Part shown: positions 1 to 8,870 of the stretch, piece by piece
Position numbering within the stretch: the stretch's first letter is position 1
Layout of the letters: every line of letters begins with the position of its first letter
NCBI GenBank assembly: GCA_947624995.1
Contig: CANQMS010000013.1
Span: 1 to 59,799, forward strand
From: an uncultured Clostridia bacterium
GTDB taxonomy: Bacteria > Bacillota > Clostridia > Oscillospirales > CAG-272
Length of the DNA stretch: 59,799 bases
Direction of reading: 5' to 3'
Notes under the pieces: generated by a model
Told to the model about the DNA's origin: nothing
The model's database searches: none
What the model saw: the letters and a program-made list of their open reading frames with translations, nothing else
Translations under genes and position numbers: made by a program

Positions 1-557
1 AAGCTGGGCGCGTGCGGGGAGATGCTGGCCACCGTCCGGGGCGTGGGATACGGGAGCGTCCCGTCCTTGCGGACCTCGGTGAGGCGCTTAGACAGCCTGT
101 GCGCAAGCGAGATCGGCAGCGGCATGAGCTCCGGCGTCTCGTCGCAGGCGAAGCCGAACATCATACCCTGATCCCCGGCGCCGATGTCGTATTTGTCCGT
201 TATCTCTCCCGCCTTCGCCTCGGCGGACTTGTCCACACCGAGCGCGATATCCGGGCTCTGCTCGTGTATCGAGCTGACGACCGCGCACGTGTCGCAGTCA
301 AAGCCGTATTTCGCGCGGTCGTAGCCTATGTCGCGGACGACGTCGCGCACGATATTCTGTATGTCGACGTACCCCGTCGTCGTGACCTCGCCCATCACCA
401 TCACGAACCCCGTCGTGCAGAATGTTTCGACGGCGGCGCGGCTCTCGGGGTCCTGGCGGAGAAGCTCGTCAAGTATCGCGTCCGAGATCTGGTCGGATAT
501 TTTGTCGGGATGACCTTCTGTCACCGACTCCGACGTGAACAGCTTCTTTTTTTCCAT
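1..557 (-). CDS. metK: S-adenosylmethionine synthetase, N-terminal part (cut by window edge)
   Basis: MetK makes S-adenosylmethionine from ATP and methionine in the cytoplasm. About 185 residues are present. The N-terminus carries the family opening [13 protein letters not shown], and the signature [10 protein letters not shown] follows near residue 125. The start is an ATG at 557 preceded by an AAGAGG ribosome site. It lies 25 bp downstream of the small membrane exporter gene and may be cotranscribed with it. The reading frame matches the family as far as [12 protein letters not shown]. In the last 45 or so bases (window positions 1-45) the expected LRPDGK motif appears only in a shifted frame, so the extreme end is probably a sequencing or assembly error. 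The identification itself is secure. Confidence 0.96.
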   Translation of the reverse strand, partial: MEKKKLFTSESVTEGHPDKISDQISDAILDELLRQDPESRAAVETFCTTGFVMVMGEVTTTGYVDIQNIVRDVVRDIGYDRAKYGFDCDTCAVVSSIHEQSPDIALGVDKSAEAKAGEITDKYDIGAGDQGMMFGFACDETPELMPLPISLAHRLSKRLTEVRKDGTLPYPTPRTVASISPHAPS

Positions 558-582
558 AATTTATTTTCACCTCTTCCGGTTA

Positions 583-1041
583 TTATGCAAGGAAAGACAA
601 AAATCCGAGAAATCCGTACGATATCCCGCTCATAATAAATCCCGCGAGCAGAATTCCCGCGAATATCGAAATTATCGCGTATGAAAACTTCATGTCTAAA
701 AGCGCCGCGATCAGCGAGCCTGTCCACGCGCCCGTCCCGGGCAGGGGGATGCCGACGAAGAGCGCGAGCCCGAGAGTCGCGTATTTCGTCACCCTGTCGG
801 AGCGCTTCTCGCCGTGCCGCTCGACCCATTCGGCGATGGGAGCCAGCTTCGGGAACCGCTTCATAAACGAAAGTATCTTTTTTATAAACAAAAGTATGAC
901 CGGCACGGGGAGCATGTTCCCGAGCACGCTCAGCGCGAACGTCGCTGGGAACGGCAGATCCAGAATTGCCCCGACCGGGACCGAGCCGCGGATCTCGATG
1001 AACGGGATCATCGAGATAAAGAAAACGTATATATAATCCAT
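583..1041 (-). CDS. Small integral membrane exporter-like protein (COG2426 family)
   Basis: A 152-residue, very hydrophobic protein with about four or five membrane segments. It resembles the COG2426 'small multi-drug export' family: an N-terminal FFISMIPFIEIRGSVPVGA-like stretch and a central GIPLPGTGAWTGSLIAALL loop, both typical of that family. The substrate is not known and the drug-export name is historical. I chose the ATG at 1041 because family members begin close to the first membrane helix. The longer open frame to 1167 would begin upstream of the predicted transcription start. A GGAG lies 15 nt before the ATG, which is rather far. A promoter is visible at 1139-1167. metK follows downstream. 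Confidence 0.82.
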   Translation of the reverse strand: MDYIYVFFISMIPFIEIRGSVPVGAILDLPFPATFALSVLGNMLPVPVILLFIKKILSFMKRFPKLAPIAEWVERHGEKRSDRVTKYATLGLALFVGIPLPGTGAWTGSLIAALLDMKFSYAIISIFAGILLAGFIMSGISYGFLGFLSFLA

Positions 1042-1138
1042 TATCTGTAAGTTTGTCTCCGTATGATCGCTTGCCCTGCCGGTATTGCAGGATTTGCGTT
1101 TTTTCACCGATAAAGTGTCTACTCTCGCGCCGGTGATA

Positions 1139-1167
1139 ATTTTACCACAATAAAGTCCCGATGGCAA
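1139..1167 (-). promoter_or_regulatory. Sigma-A promoter for the COG2426-metK unit
   Basis: Read on the minus strand: TTGCCA (1162-1167), 17-nt spacer, TAAAAT (1139-1144). It points towards the start at 1041 and sits in the gap between the divergent COG2426 and DUF421 genes. Confidence 0.6.
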
Positions 1168-1263
1168 TAGGAAACTTCACTATTAAACGGTACCCGGCAT
1201 AAAAAATCGGTGCGCGGTAAATCATATAGAGAGAAAACATATAAAAAAGGAGAAAACAGACAG

Positions 1264-1953
1264 TTGCCAACCGTCCTGATCCGCACTTTTATCATATACG
1301 TCATCCTCGAGCTGTCAATGAAGCTGATGGGAAAGCGGCAGCTCGGCGAATTCCAGCTCTCCGAGCTCGTGACGACGCTCCTGCTCTCGGAGCTCGCGGC
1401 GCTGCCCATATCCGACCCGGACATACCGCTCCTCTACATGGCGGCGCCCGTCGCGCTCATCATCTCGCTCGAGGTCATAACGTCATATCTCTCAGTCAAG
1501 AACAGCTTTCTGCGCCGCATCTTCGCCGGGAAACCGAGCGTCCTCATCCGGCGCGGCGTCATCGACCAGCGCGAGCTGCGCCGCCTGCGCATCAGCTGCT
1601 CGGAGCTGCTCGGGCAGCTCCGCCAAAAGGGCTACGGCGACATCTCCGCGATAAATTACGCCATCGTCGAGGACGACGGGCAGCTCTCCGTCTTCCCTAA
1701 AATAGACGACCGCCCGCCGAATATCGGAGAGTTTTCCGAGGTCACCTCCGGCACAACACCGCCCGACAGCGGGATCGCGCACGCGCTCATCGTCGACGGC
1801 GAGCTGATCGAGGCAAACCTCCGCTGCTCAAAAAAGACGCCCGCGTTCGTAGAACACCAGCTGCGCATGGCAAAGTGCCGGGCAAAGGACGTGCTCCTTC
1901 TGCTCTGTGATGACACGGACAAGGTGACGCTCATAAAAAAGGAGAAGACATGA
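1264..1953 (+). CDS. DUF421 (YetF/YcaP-like) membrane protein
   Basis: About 229 residues. The N-terminal half has three hydrophobic helices with the family motif MKLMGKRQLGEFQLSELV. The C-terminal half is a soluble DUF421 domain (GKPSVLIRRG, then INYAIVEDDGQLSVFPK). The molecular function is not settled. The Bacillus relatives YetF/YrbG are inner-membrane proteins often linked to spore or envelope biology. The frame is open from a GTG at 1210, but family members start right at the first helix. A TTG at 1264 has AGGAG 11 nt upstream, so I take TTG as the start. It overlaps the next gene by ATGA and so is translationally coupled to it. Confidence 0.9.
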   Translation: MPTVLIRTFIIYVILELSMKLMGKRQLGEFQLSELVTTLLLSELAALPISDPDIPLLYMAAPVALIISLEVITSYLSVKNSFLRRIFAGKPSVLIRRGVIDQRELRRLRISCSELLGQLRQKGYGDISAINYAIVEDDGQLSVFPKIDDRPPNIGEFSEVTSGTTPPDSGIAHALIVDGELIEANLRCSKKTPAFVEHQLRMAKCRAKDVLLLLCDDTDKVTLIKKEKT

Positions 1954-2321
1954 AATCGTTTATAATCTCGCTTTTGCTCCTGCTCGCCGTCGTCTCCGTT
2001 ACGGTCATCGCGGCGGTCACGACGAATGAATACGCGGACAGAATGTTATCGGCAACTGTCGAAGCATATTCGGCAACTGCCGAAACTCGTGACGACGCCA
2101 TAGAAGACATCGCCTCGATCTGGGAGGAGGCGAAATCGACCGTGTGCGTGACCGTACACCGCAAAGAGGCGACACGGACCGAAACGCTCATTTCGGCGCT
2201 CGAGGAGCTCTGCCGCCGCGAGCACACGGACACGGAATATTTCGGCATCTGCCGCCAGCTTGAAGAGGAGCTCCGCCGCATCCGAGAGCTCGGGATCCCG
2301 TCGTGGAGAAATATAATGTGA
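1950..2321 (+). CDS. DUF4363 family small membrane-anchored protein
   Basis: A 123-residue protein with one N-terminal hydrophobic segment (residues 3-25) acting as an uncleaved anchor or signal. A helical, charged extracytoplasmic part follows, rich in Glu and Arg. DUF4363 proteins are typically encoded next to DUF421 in Clostridia, as here. The genes share four bases (ATGA), which points to a stoichiometric pair. The function is not known; the arrangement suggests that DUF4363 is a partner of the DUF421 membrane protein. Confidence 0.85.
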   Translation: MKSFIISLLLLLAVVSVTVIAAVTTNEYADRMLSATVEAYSATAETRDDAIEDIASIWEEAKSTVCVTVHRKEATRTETLISALEELCRREHTDTEYFGICRQLEEELRRIRELGIPSWRNIM

Positions 2322-2376
2322 CCGAGTGAGCAGGTCCGGCACAGAACCGCTCAAATCTTTTTTCGGGCTTCCCGGC

Positions 2377-2440
2377 TTCACTGCTTTTCGGGTCCACTGC
2401 TTCCCGGGTTCACTGCTTCCCGGGTTCACGGGTTCCCGGC
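2377..2440. repeat. Four 16-bp tandem repeats between convergent genes
   Basis: Four consecutive 16-bp units follow the pattern TTCACTGCTTCCCGGG (2377-2392, 2393-2408, 2409-2424, 2425-2440), with the first and last diverged. They lie between the ends of DUF4363 (plus) and the DUF2344 gene (minus). No coding role is seen. It may be slippage-generated spacer DNA. Confidence 0.7.
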
Positions 2441-2471
2441 GCGGCATCGACCGGAGCCCGGATGCCTTGCC

Positions 2472-3173
2472 TTATCTGAAATCCTCGCCGGCACCGTCAA
2501 GTATGCGCGTCCGCATGATCGAGTATGTGTCGCCGCCGGGCGAGATGTCGTCATCCTCTGTCCCGAGCGCGCGGCGGACGGCGCGGACGACGTACTCCGG
2601 GTTCAGGTAGTGCTCCGCGTCAGCACACAGCCGCGTTTTTATATAAAGGTTGCCTTCGCACAGCTCGGCGGTGAGGGCGGCGATATATTCGCGTATGTCG
2701 CACTCCGCCTCGCCGGATTTCGTCCGCTTTGTGAGCACGAGCGGCGAAGCCGTCAGCGCGTTCACGCGTTCGGCGGCGTCCTCCGGCATACACTTGTGAT
2801 GCATCGTGATGTCGTATTCCGCGAACGCGATGTCGCGGAACTTGCGCGACGGTACATAGACCTCCCGTATCGGCAGCTCGGGCGGCGCCTCACGGCGCAG
2901 GCGCGAAAGTATGAGCCCGCAGTCCGGCTCTCCCTCCACTTTTATGTCGAACAGCTCGGAGACGCTCTCCGCGCCGACCGGGAGCGGCAGCGCGAAAACA
3001 AGCTTCGGGTGCGGATTGAAGCCCTCCGTATAATATATCCCGATGTCTGCGCGGATCAGCATCCGCGACACGGTGCGCATAAGGTCGAGGTGCGAAATGA
3101 ACGATAGCGACCCCGTCTTGGAAAACGCGACGCGCACGGGCACGGGCGTCATTATCCTCTCATCTTTCGGCAA
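2472..3173 (-). CDS. DUF2344 / TIGR03936 radical-SAM partner protein
   Basis: 233 residues of the TIGR03936 (DUF2344) family. The N-terminal stretch VAFSKTGSLSFISHLDLMR and the later EGFNPHPKLVFALPLPVGAE-like block are characteristic. This family is encoded beside, or fused to, the TIGR03960 B12-binding radical-SAM protein, and here the two genes overlap by 22 bp. Its exact reaction is unknown; a role in RNA or cofactor modification is often assumed. The start is a TTG at 3173, chosen because a near-perfect GGAGGTGAT lies just upstream. An ATG at 3152 is the alternative. Confidence 0.88.
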   Translation of the reverse strand: MPKDERIMTPVPVRVAFSKTGSLSFISHLDLMRTVSRMLIRADIGIYYTEGFNPHPKLVFALPLPVGAESVSELFDIKVEGEPDCGLILSRLRREAPPELPIREVYVPSRKFRDIAFAEYDITMHHKCMPEDAAERVNALTASPLVLTKRTKSGEAECDIREYIAALTAELCEGNLYIKTRLCADAEHYLNPEYVVRAVRRALGTEDDDISPGGDTYSIMRTRILDGAGEDFR

Positions 3174-5011
3174 AGCGTATCACCTCCGTAAACGAGCGCG
3201 CCGCAGCCGGAACATCCCTCGCGGCAGTTCTTTGACGGGCGGCTCACCTTTGCCGCCTCGTATTCGGAAAGCAGAAACTTTTTCGTGACCCCGATGTCGA
3301 TCACGTCCCACGGCAGGATCTCGCCCGGCGCGCGCTCGCGGCGCGTGTAAAAATCGGGGTCGATACCGGCGCTCTCAAACGCCGTCTGCCATCTTTCGGC
3401 GGAAAAATATTCGTCCCACGCGTCAAAGCACGCGCCGAGCCGGTGCATCTCGGACATGACAACCCCGAGCCGCCGATCTCCCCTCGCGAGCACTGCCTCG
3501 ATAAACGAGACCTCGGAATCGTGGAAATTATACTTGATCCGCCTGTCGTGTATGTTGTCCGCGATCAGCCGCTGGCGGCGTACGAACTCCTCTTTGCTTA
3601 TCTGCTCCGCCCACTGGAACGGCGTGAACGGCTTCGGAATAAAGCACGCCGTCGAGATCGTGACCTGCGGCGGGCGCTTTTTGTTCCGCCCCTCGGTTTT
3701 GTAGTATTCTTCGATCACCTTTGCGGCGAGCGCCGGTATACCGAGGACGTCCTCGTCCGTCTCGGTCGGCAGCCCTATCATGAAATACAGCTTGACCTGC
3801 GACTTTCCCGCCTCAAATGCGATGTGGACCGCGTTCAGTATGTCCTCCTCGCGGACATTTTTGTTTATCGCGTCGCGCAGTCTCTGCGTTCCCGCCTCGG
3901 GCGCGAACGTCAGTCCGGACGAGCGAACGCCGCTTATCTTCGCCATCAGCTCCCGCGTGAAGCTGTCGGCGCGCAGGGACGGCAAAGAGAGCGAGATCTT
4001 GTTCTCGTTCGTCCACTTGATCAGCTCGTCCGTCAGCTCGCCGACGCACGTGTAGTCGTCTATCGCGAGCGACGTTAACGATATCTCGTCGTAGCCCGTG
4101 TTTTTGTACATCTCCTCCGCCTGGCGGCACAGCGTCTCGACGCTCCTGTCGCGCACCGGGCGGTACACCATGCCCGCCTGGCAGAACCGGCAGCCGCGTA
4201 TGCAGCCGCGGAACACCTCGAGCATTATCCTGTCGTGGACGACCTCGGTGTACGGCATGACGGGAGATGTCGGAAAATACGCATGGTCGAAATCCTCGAC
4301 GACGCGCTTTTTGACGCGCCGCGGGACGCGGTCGTCGACGGGCTCAAACGACGAGACCGTCCCGTCCGCGCCGTATTCGACGCGGTACAGCGACGGAACG
4401 TAGAAGCCCTCGAGCTCCGTCGCCGCGCGGAACAGAAACGCGCGCCGCGAATATGTCCCATCCGCTTTCATCCTGATGTAAAGCCGCGAAAGCTCGGGCA
4501 GCGCCTCCTCGCCCTCTCCGATCGAGAAGATATCGAAGAAATCCGCCATCGGCTCCGCATTGTACGCGCACGGACCGCCGCCGATGACGATCGGGTCGTC
4601 CTCGCCTCTCTCGTCCGCCCTCTCCGGGATCCCGCCGAGCTCGAGCATGACGAGCACGTTCGTGTAGCACATTTCATACTGGAGCGTGAACGCGACGATG
4701 TCAAATTCCGAGATCGGGTCGCCGCTCTCGTGCGCCGAGAGCGGGATGCCGTATTCCCTCATGCGTTCCTGCATATCGACCCACGGCGTGTAGACGCGCT
4801 CGCACCACACGTCCGGCTCCGAATTCAGCGCGCCGTACAGTATGCGGACGCCGAGATTCGACATGCCGATCTCGTAGCTGTCCGGAAAGCAGAACGCCCA
4901 GCGGCACCTAACGTCTGCCCTGTCCTTGATGACCTGCCCTCGCTCGCCGCCCGTGTATCTCGCCGGCTTCGAGACGCTTTTCAGTATACCGGAGTATTTC
5001 CTGCTGTCCAT
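3152..5011 (-). CDS. TIGR03960 family B12-binding-domain radical SAM protein
   Basis: A 619-residue iron-sulfur enzyme. The N-terminal part resembles a cobalamin-binding-like domain (about residues 30-200). The radical-SAM core starts with the cluster motif CxxxCxxC (CIRGCRFC, near residue 267) and the family phrase FRGCIRGCRFCQAGM. The C-terminus has a Cys-rich tail (CREGCSGCG). Substrate and reaction are not established for TIGR03960. The adjacent DUF2344 protein is its constant partner and probably acts with it. The start at ATG 5011 has AAGGAAA upstream. It is full length for the family. Confidence 0.92.
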   Translation of the reverse strand: MDSRKYSGILKSVSKPARYTGGERGQVIKDRADVRCRWAFCFPDSYEIGMSNLGVRILYGALNSEPDVWCERVYTPWVDMQERMREYGIPLSAHESGDPISEFDIVAFTLQYEMCYTNVLVMLELGGIPERADERGEDDPIVIGGGPCAYNAEPMADFFDIFSIGEGEEALPELSRLYIRMKADGTYSRRAFLFRAATELEGFYVPSLYRVEYGADGTVSSFEPVDDRVPRRVKKRVVEDFDHAYFPTSPVMPYTEVVHDRIMLEVFRGCIRGCRFCQAGMVYRPVRDRSVETLCRQAEEMYKNTGYDEISLTSLAIDDYTCVGELTDELIKWTNENKISLSLPSLRADSFTRELMAKISGVRSSGLTFAPEAGTQRLRDAINKNVREEDILNAVHIAFEAGKSQVKLYFMIGLPTETDEDVLGIPALAAKVIEEYYKTEGRNKKRPPQVTISTACFIPKPFTPFQWAEQISKEEFVRRQRLIADNIHDRRIKYNFHDSEVSFIEAVLARGDRRLGVVMSEMHRLGACFDAWDEYFSAERWQTAFESAGIDPDFYTRRERAPGEILPWDVIDIGVTKKFLLSEYEAAKVSRPSKNCREGCSGCGALVYGGDTLCRKMRG

Positions 5012-5074
5012 AAATTTCCTTTCCGGTTTTTGTTTTTTCCTTTTTTCATTTTACGTTTCGTTTTCAGTCACATA

Positions 5075-5102
5075 GGGAGAAGCCCGAAAAAGAGCTTCTC
5101 CC
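5075..5102. terminator. Hairpin between the ATPase-like gene and the radical-SAM pair
   Basis: GGGAGAAGC (5075-5083) pairs perfectly with GCTTCTCCC (5094-5102) around a 10-nt loop. It lies just after the stop of the minus-strand gene ending at 5126. There is no good T-run, so it is a weak terminator or a structured spacer. Confidence 0.4.
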
Positions 5103-5125
5103 CATTTTGCGCATTTATTTCCGTG

Positions 5126-7885
5126 TCACGAAACTATCATTCTCGACGCGATGAACATCGGCACTATCCAGAAGAGCCCGTAAAGCGTGATGAACAGCGG
5201 CGACAGGACGATCGCGGAGAACAGCACCGACAGCGCCGACACGATCAGACCGACAAACAGCGAGATGACGACGAGCATCGTATTTATGCTCCTCGCGTGG
5301 AGCACCTTTTCGCAGAGCGTGACGGCGGGCATCAGCGTCTTCGGCGAATCCGTCGAGATGAGCCCGCTCACCGTCGTGTCGGCGACGGGGGTCCTGTCGT
5401 CGAGCGACTTGCACCGGATCACGCGGACCGGGTACTTCTTCAGCCTTATCTGCTTGCCGAGGAAGGTCTCGGTGATGTTCGGGTCAAACGTCTTTATCCC
5501 GACGAACATCCCCGCCCTGTCAAGCTGCTTGAGCGTGAATTCGAAGTCCGCGTCGAGCAGGTACTGTATGAGCATCCGCGCGACGAACCTTCCGTCCTCG
5601 ACCATGTACATGACGGAAACGTTGTCGCCGTAGTCGTCGTTCCTGTGCTCCTCGAGCGGTCTCGGGATGCGGATCCCCGCCTCCTCGAGCGCGTCGAGCG
5701 AGCCGAACATGACGTTTCTGCCGTCGACTGTCACGTCGAGCAGCCCGGGCAGGCAGCTCTCGACCGTCACGTCCTCGGAATGTCCGATGTCGCGCGTCGC
5801 GAGGTCGAACACGTCCGAGAGCGGACCGCCGAGCGTGCAGAACACGCTCGCAGCCGTGTATATGACGTGGTCTATCCGGCTGCTGCCGAATATATTTATG
5901 CCGCGCACGTTCACTCCCGTCGACGGGAAAACGCTCTTGTCGTCGAACGAGACGATCGCGGCGTCCGCGTATTCCTCGACGGAGCCCTCGCCGACTATCG
6001 TGCAGTCGTCCTCGCTCGCCTTATTGACGGCGCGGCTGAACGGATGCGAGAACATATAGAAGACCGAAACGGGCAGGCACGTCATCGCCGTCGAGACGGC
6101 GGCGTGCAGCCCCGTGTACGCGTTTCCGGCGCCGCTGTAGCTGTACGCAAAGAACGCGGCGGAAACGATTATGATCGCGGGGATCACAAAGCCGATAAAC
6201 TTTCTGCCGCCCGCGTACCTGTTCGTGCGCAGGAAGTAGTCGCCGACGAAGTCCGCGCCCTCGATCCTGAGGACGCTGATGTCCTCCGCCTTGTCGCTTT
6301 CGTCCATGAGGTCGGAGAACGCCTCGTGCTCGAGCTGCGAGTCGACCATCGACAGGCTCTTGAGCGCGAATTTCTTTTTCTTCGACGATACGATGCCGAA
6401 GCTCGTGATCTCGCGCCGCAGGTTTATCCATTCATAGACGTACAGGAGCAAGAAGCAGCACGCGACGGGAAGGTTGAACGTCTCGGGTCCCGCCTCGCCG
6501 AACGTGTCGCAGAACGAGATACCGACGCTGTATACAATGTCAAAGATCAGCGAGAACGCGGCGACGCACTCCGGCGTCGGACGTCCGCGGAAAAAGTTCT
6601 TCATCCCGTAGAAGAGGGACTGGAACGAGAAAGCGGCGATTATCAGCGCAAGCTGGAGTCCGATCATGATATATACGACCGGGTACGTCACCGGGTCGAA
6701 CGGACCCGGGAGCCCGATGCCGAACAGCCCGTGACATTCATAGAAGAACAGCACTACGGTCAGCACGGCGGCAGCCGCGAGCTTCAGCTTTGCGTTCCTG
6801 TACGAGCTCTTGTATCTGTCCGCGATCTCCCGCGTCTGCGTCTTGTTCGTGAATTCGTAGCCGAGCTCGGCGCGCTCGCGGTTGACCGTGACCGTCTTGT
6901 TCAGCGCGGTCTGCTGCTTCTCGACAAATCTGCTGACGCGCTCCGTCCCGACGGTGCTTTCGAGCTCTTCGTCCATTCCGAGCCCGAGCAGGATGTTCAT
7001 ATCGAAGTCGTCAAGGTCGTCGAAGTCGTCGGTTCCGTCAGTGCCGGTGCCGTCGCCGCCGTTGCCGCTGCCGTTGCCGTCGGCATCGTCCTCGCCGCCG
7101 TCTTCATCTATGCCTTCGTATGATTCGGTGCTCTCACCGTCGCCGTATTCGGCAAAGACGGACGCGTCCGGCTCAGCCGTCGCGCTGCCGTCCGCCGCCT
7201 CCGCCTCCGCGTACCCGGCAGGCTCGGCGTTGTCTGTATATTCGGCACTGTCGGTGTTGTCGGCATTGTCGGCATATTCGGTGTTGTCTGTATACTCGGT
7301 ATTGTCGGAGTATTCTGTGTTGTCTGTATACTCGGTATTGTCGGAGTATTCTGTGTTGTCCGCATACTCGGTATTGTCGGCATATTCGGTGTTGTCGGAG
7401 AATTCGGTGTTGTCCGCATACTCGGTATTGTCGGAGTATTCTGTGTTGCCGGCGTCGCCGTATGATCCGTCGGGTATGGGCTGTTCCGTATAGCCGTATT
7501 GACCTTCGGACCCCGCCTGCTCCGTATAACCGTATGTGAACGGCGCCGCCGGTTCGGGGTTGTCATATGATCCCGCAAAATCCGGCTGTTCGGGTGTACC
7601 GTATGTGAACGGTTCCGCCGCCGGCTGTTCTGCGCCTTCCGCATTATATGCATCGCCGGCACCGTCGTCGATGTCCGCGTTGTCGGCGCTCTCCCCGGCG
7701 GGCGCACGCCTCGCCGCGAGCCGCCTGCGCTGGCGGGGCGGTCTCTGTTCCGCCGCCTCTCCTATCCCGGTTGTCTCCGATTTTTCTTCTTTCTGTTCGG
7801 GCGCGGGTGCGTCATCGGTCAGGGGCAGATATTTACTTAACAGCTCGTTTATATCGACCTGACTGTCGCGCTTTTCTTCGCTCAT
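5126..7885 (-). CDS. Large membrane protein resembling a degenerate P-type ATPase, with an acidic repeat N-terminus
   Basis: 919 residues. Residues 1-300 look disordered and acidic. They contain a DNTEY-type hexapeptide array (about 144-216) and a Gly/Asp-rich stretch. From about residue 350 there are several membrane helices, laid out like a P1B-type ATPase: a helix pair, a TCLPV sequence where CPC is expected, then a cytoplasmic domain. The phosphorylation loop DKTGTLT is replaced by DDKSVF (near residues 648-653). I find no TGD or GDGxND hinge motif, so ion pumping by the usual mechanism is unlikely. A terminal membrane-helix pair follows. It lies 30 bp downstream of rlmB, in the same operon. 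The function is unknown; a scaffold or sensor role is only a guess. Confidence 0.7.
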   Translation of the reverse strand: MSEEKRDSQVDINELLSKYLPLTDDAPAPEQKEEKSETTGIGEAAEQRPPRQRRRLAARRAPAGESADNADIDDGAGDAYNAEGAEQPAAEPFTYGTPEQPDFAGSYDNPEPAAPFTYGYTEQAGSEGQYGYTEQPIPDGSYGDAGNTEYSDNTEYADNTEFSDNTEYADNTEYADNTEYSDNTEYTDNTEYSDNTEYTDNTEYADNADNTDSAEYTDNAEPAGYAEAEAADGSATAEPDASVFAEYGDGESTESYEGIDEDGGEDDADGNGSGNGGDGTGTDGTDDFDDLDDFDMNILLGLGMDEELESTVGTERVSRFVEKQQTALNKTVTVNRERAELGYEFTNKTQTREIADRYKSSYRNAKLKLAAAAVLTVVLFFYECHGLFGIGLPGPFDPVTYPVVYIMIGLQLALIIAAFSFQSLFYGMKNFFRGRPTPECVAAFSLIFDIVYSVGISFCDTFGEAGPETFNLPVACCFLLLYVYEWINLRREITSFGIVSSKKKKFALKSLSMVDSQLEHEAFSDLMDESDKAEDISVLRIEGADFVGDYFLRTNRYAGGRKFIGFVIPAIIIVSAAFFAYSYSGAGNAYTGLHAAVSTAMTCLPVSVFYMFSHPFSRAVNKASEDDCTIVGEGSVEEYADAAIVSFDDKSVFPSTGVNVRGINIFGSSRIDHVIYTAASVFCTLGGPLSDVFDLATRDIGHSEDVTVESCLPGLLDVTVDGRNVMFGSLDALEEAGIRIPRPLEEHRNDDYGDNVSVMYMVEDGRFVARMLIQYLLDADFEFTLKQLDRAGMFVGIKTFDPNITETFLGKQIRLKKYPVRVIRCKSLDDRTPVADTTVSGLISTDSPKTLMPAVTLCEKVLHARSINTMLVVISLFVGLIVSALSVLFSAIVLSPLFITLYGLFWIVPMFIASRMIVS
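7222..7452 (-). repeat. In-gene array of 18-nt units encoding DNTEY(A/S/T)
   Basis: A run of imperfect 18-nt units (period six codons). They encode Asp-Asn-Thr-Glu-Tyr followed by Ala, Ser or Thr, ten or more times. It lies in the acidic N-terminal region of the ATPase-like protein. Copies differ only by single-codon changes, which suggests recent expansion by slippage or unequal exchange. Confidence 0.85.
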
Positions 7886-7915
7886 ATTCCGACTGTTCCT
7901 TTCGAATTGTTGGAA

Positions 7916-8698
7916 TTACCGTTGGCTTGTCCGCTGCTGCCTTGACGCCTCCGTGAGAAGGACGGCGGCAGCGCATGAAACATTAAGTGAATTGACATGA
8001 CCGTACATCGGTATCGAAACCGTAAAATCGCTTTTTTCACGGAGCAGACGGGAAACGCCGCTGCCCTCGCTCCCGAAGATGATCGCCGTCGGACCCGAGA
8101 GGTCGCACCCGTAATACGGCTCCCCGCCCGCCTCCGCGGCAAACACCCAAACGCCGCGCCTTTTGAGCTCCTCCACGGTGTCGGCAAGATTCGTCACCCT
8201 CGCGACCGTCACGTGCTCGACGGCTCCCGCGGACGACCTCGTGACCGCGGGCGTCACCCCGGCGCTGTGCCGCTTCGGTATTATCAGCCCGTGCGCGCCC
8301 GCGCAGTCGACGCAGCGGATCAGCGCGCCGAGATTCTGCGTGTCCGTGACGCCGTCGGCTATCGCTATCAGCGGACGCGCGCCTTCCTGCTCCGCCCGCC
8401 TGAAAATATCGTCGACCGTGCCGTATTCGCAGCCGGACGCTATCGCGACGATGCCCTGATGGTTCACGCCGCCGGAGAGCGCGTCGAGCTTCACCGCGTC
8501 GACGTCGACCGTCGGGATCCCGCGGGCTCTCGCCTCGGCGAGCAGCTCCGTGATGCTCCCCTCGCGCTCGCCGCGCTTCGCGAATATCTTCTCGATGTCC
8601 TTCCCGGACCTCAGAAGCTCGCGCACCGCGTTCCTTCCGATGACGGCGCTCTCGGCGGCGTCTCTGTGCCCGCGGTGTCCGTTTCTGCCGTTTTCCAT
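7916..8698 (-). CDS. rlmB: 23S rRNA (guanosine-2'-O)-methyltransferase RlmB-like, TrmH/SpoU family
   Basis: A 260-residue SPOUT methyltransferase. It has an N-terminal substrate-binding domain (VIGRNAVRELLRSG, residues 19-32). All three SpoU motifs are present: DTQNLGALIR near residue 120, IIFGSEGSGVSRL, and IPMYGHVNSLNVSCAAAVLL near the C-terminus. In E. coli, RlmB methylates G2251 of 23S rRNA. Paralogues (TrmH, RlmH-like) share the fold, so the exact nucleotide is inferred. The start at ATG 8698 lies about 60 bp downstream of a recognisable promoter. The downstream neighbour is the P-type-ATPase-like gene. Confidence 0.9.
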   Translation of the reverse strand: MENGRNGHRGHRDAAESAVIGRNAVRELLRSGKDIEKIFAKRGEREGSITELLAEARARGIPTVDVDAVKLDALSGGVNHQGIVAIASGCEYGTVDDIFRRAEQEGARPLIAIADGVTDTQNLGALIRCVDCAGAHGLIIPKRHSAGVTPAVTRSSAGAVEHVTVARVTNLADTVEELKRRGVWVFAAEAGGEPYYGCDLSGPTAIIFGSEGSGVSRLLREKSDFTVSIPMYGHVNSLNVSCAAAVLLTEASRQQRTSQR

Positions 8699-8758
8699 AA
8701 TGATCCCGAGTCCTTTGCGCCCTTTCGGGGGTTCGCCCCTTAAAGCTTATACAAATAT

Positions 8759-8787
8759 AGTATACCACATTCGGCGCCGTTTGTATA
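8759..8787 (-). promoter_or_regulatory. Extended -10 promoter for the rlmB operon
   Basis: On the minus strand: TATACA (8782-8787), 17-nt spacer ending in TGG, TATACT (8759-8764). The TGn before the -10 makes it an extended -10 promoter. It reads into rlmB. Confidence 0.55.
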
Positions 8788-8870
8788 TATTTTTCCGGCG
8801 AAAATTAGAAGAAAATCACATATGAGGCGCCGCAAAAAGCCTCGCGGCGGCGCATATGTGCGCGCAATAC

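Noticed and set aside
4235-7123. A 962-residue open frame on the plus strand
   Set aside because: It runs antisense to two clear genes (the radical-SAM protein and the ATPase-like protein), is full of Arg and Asp, and has no known motif. It is an effect of high GC and codon bias.
7108-7707. Thr/Pro/Arg-rich frames overlapping the DNTEY array
   Set aside because: These are alternate-frame readings of the 18-nt repeat inside the ATPase-like gene.
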